From positions 62,001 through 126,000 of the forward strand of contig SVEQ01000003.1 of the NCBI GenBank assembly GCA_015057325.1: a DNA stretch of 64,000 bases, given 5' to 3'. Shown in pieces: positions 63,412-64,000 of the stretch. A model generated the notes under the pieces. It saw only the letters and a list, made by a program, of their open reading frames with translations. It did no database searches and was not told the origin of the DNA. This DNA is from Lachnospiraceae bacterium. Lineage in GTDB: Bacteria > Bacillota > Clostridia > Lachnospirales > Lachnospiraceae. Each line of letters starts with the position of its first letter. Within the stretch, counting starts at the first letter, position 1. A program made the position numbers and the translations under genes.

Positions 63412-64000
63412 TTATTTTTTGTGCTCGTGTGTAAATAAATGATTCTGGCAATATTCGTAGTTGCCCTTACATCTTGAACAATAACGAAACTCTAACGACG
63501 GATTGTCCTCTTCCGTCTGCCCGCAAATAGCACACTTATGTCTTGTAAGCAATTGTGTCTGCCTAACCTCCTGCTTATAACGTCTTTTTCTCTTCTTGTG
63601 TGCCGGAGTCACACGACCTTTGCCTTTGAGCATTACATAGAAAATGATGAAATTAAGTACCGACATAATAACAGTAACCATACCTGTATAATATTTCATC
63701 AAACCACAACTTATAATTGACACCAAAAGATATGCAATATCAAGATATCCAAGCCATTTAACTTTGATTGGAATTATAAAGTACAAAAGCACCTGCATAT
63801 CAGGGAATAAGAATGCATATGCAAGAAACATACTCATGCAAAGATAATAAGTAGATGCACCATACCATCCGAGTTCGCTATACATATTGATAAGCTCCGA
63901 CTGACCTGTCAAAACCATAAATGCATAAACAATCATTATACCTAAATCCGTAAAAATGATTCCGGAAAGAATATACACGGTATATCTGAAATCGCCCCAC
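63412..64000 (-). CDS. Rhomboid-like membrane protein with C-terminal zinc ribbon, 5' part outside window
   Basis: The frame stays open to the right edge (WGDFRYTVYILSGIIF), so the true start lies outside and the GTG at 63978 is internal. Visible are about five membrane segments (FTDLGIMIVYAFMVL, YYLCMSMFLAYAFLFPDM, VLLYFIIPIKVKWLGYL) in rhomboid-like order. A basic linker (HKKRKRRYKQEVR) and a zinc-ribbon tail of CAIC, CSRC, CQNH and HEH follow. The catalytic GxSG is not evident in the visible part (the GASTYY segment is the nearest), which suggests a pseudoprotease. The family is common in Lachnospiraceae by my recollection. Confidence 0.75.
   Translation of the reverse strand, partial: WGDFRYTVYILSGIIFTDLGIMIVYAFMVLTGQSELINMYSELGWYGASTYYLCMSMFLAYAFLFPDMQVLLYFIIPIKVKWLGYLDIAYLLVSIISCGLMKYYTGMVTVIMSVLNFIIFYVMLKGKGRVTPAHKKRKRRYKQEVRQTQLLTRHKCAICGQTEEDNPSLEFRYCSRCKGNYEYCQNHLFTHEHKK

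Noticed and set aside
1-64000. CRISPR arrays, tRNA, rRNA, IS elements, replication origin
   Set aside because: No regularly spaced repeats, cloverleaf-like sequences, rRNA motifs, transposase frames or DnaA-box clusters were seen on reading; no search tool was run.

Overview
The window reads as a chromosomal segment of a low-GC, AT-rich Gram-positive anaerobe, most likely of the class Clostridia and probably family Lachnospiraceae. The reasons are the gene content and order (prmC-prfA, coaD-rsmD-recG, fakA/Asp23/rpmB, GerW-DUF2953, YlbM/YlbJ), a DUF5688 protein, a rhomboid-like membrane protein of a kind I associate with Lachnospiraceae, strong AGGAGG-type ribosome binding sites and TTGACA/TATAAT promoters. 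Nearly all genes lie on the minus strand. There is no rRNA or tRNA gene, no CRISPR array, no insertion sequence and no prophage, and no gene-free stretch exceeds 300 bases.

Layout: (1) 1-2775 holds the 5' part of an adenine DNA methyltransferase cut by the left edge, a YhfC-like membrane protein, a small helical protein and a divergent intracellular subtilase. (2) 2783-11034 is a signalling block: luxS is followed closely by two large sensor kinases sharing tandem PAS-like repeats (one looks like a pseudo-kinase), and upstream of it sit a Cache/HAMP/SpoIIE-type phosphatase and its STAS partner. (3) 11046-24375 holds housekeeping genes: ldhA, a short UvrD-type helicase, gltX, rarA, a TetR regulator with a lone receiver, DUF5688, hisC, prfA, prmC, yqhQ and rpmE. 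(4) 24508-42096 is a complete type IV pilus operon of eleven genes. It starts with a prepilin of about 2,825 residues, continues through three minor prepilins and the major pilin, then a membrane protein of unknown role, prepilin peptidase, PilC, a PilM-PilN fusion, PilO-like protein and PilB ATPase. There is no retraction ATPase. (5) 42210-50678 holds rho, rpsO, aroC, a cell-wall-binding CAP-like protein, xerD, a SpoIIM-like protein, rny and recA. (6) 50926-64000 holds tmcAL, ylbJ, a DivIVA-like coiled-coil protein, coaD, rsmD, recG, a FakA-type DAK2 protein, Asp23, rpmB, gerW, DUF2953 and a chain of poorly known proteins ending in a rhomboid-like protein cut by the right edge.

The most interesting material is the pilus island. 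It sits between rho and rpmE, which are neighbours in many Firmicutes, and its first gene encodes a giant prepilin with GLUG-like repeats and about 3.5 copies of a two-domain C-terminal repeat. This is best explained as a pilus-borne adhesin. The second point of interest is the apparent luxS / pseudo-kinase / hybrid-kinase operon, which suggests that AI-2 production and sensing, or a related signal, are genetically coupled. Smaller points are a LexA-type box at the recA leader, a possible S15 leader upstream of rpsO, matching promoters on rpmE and rpmB, and several corrected start codons.
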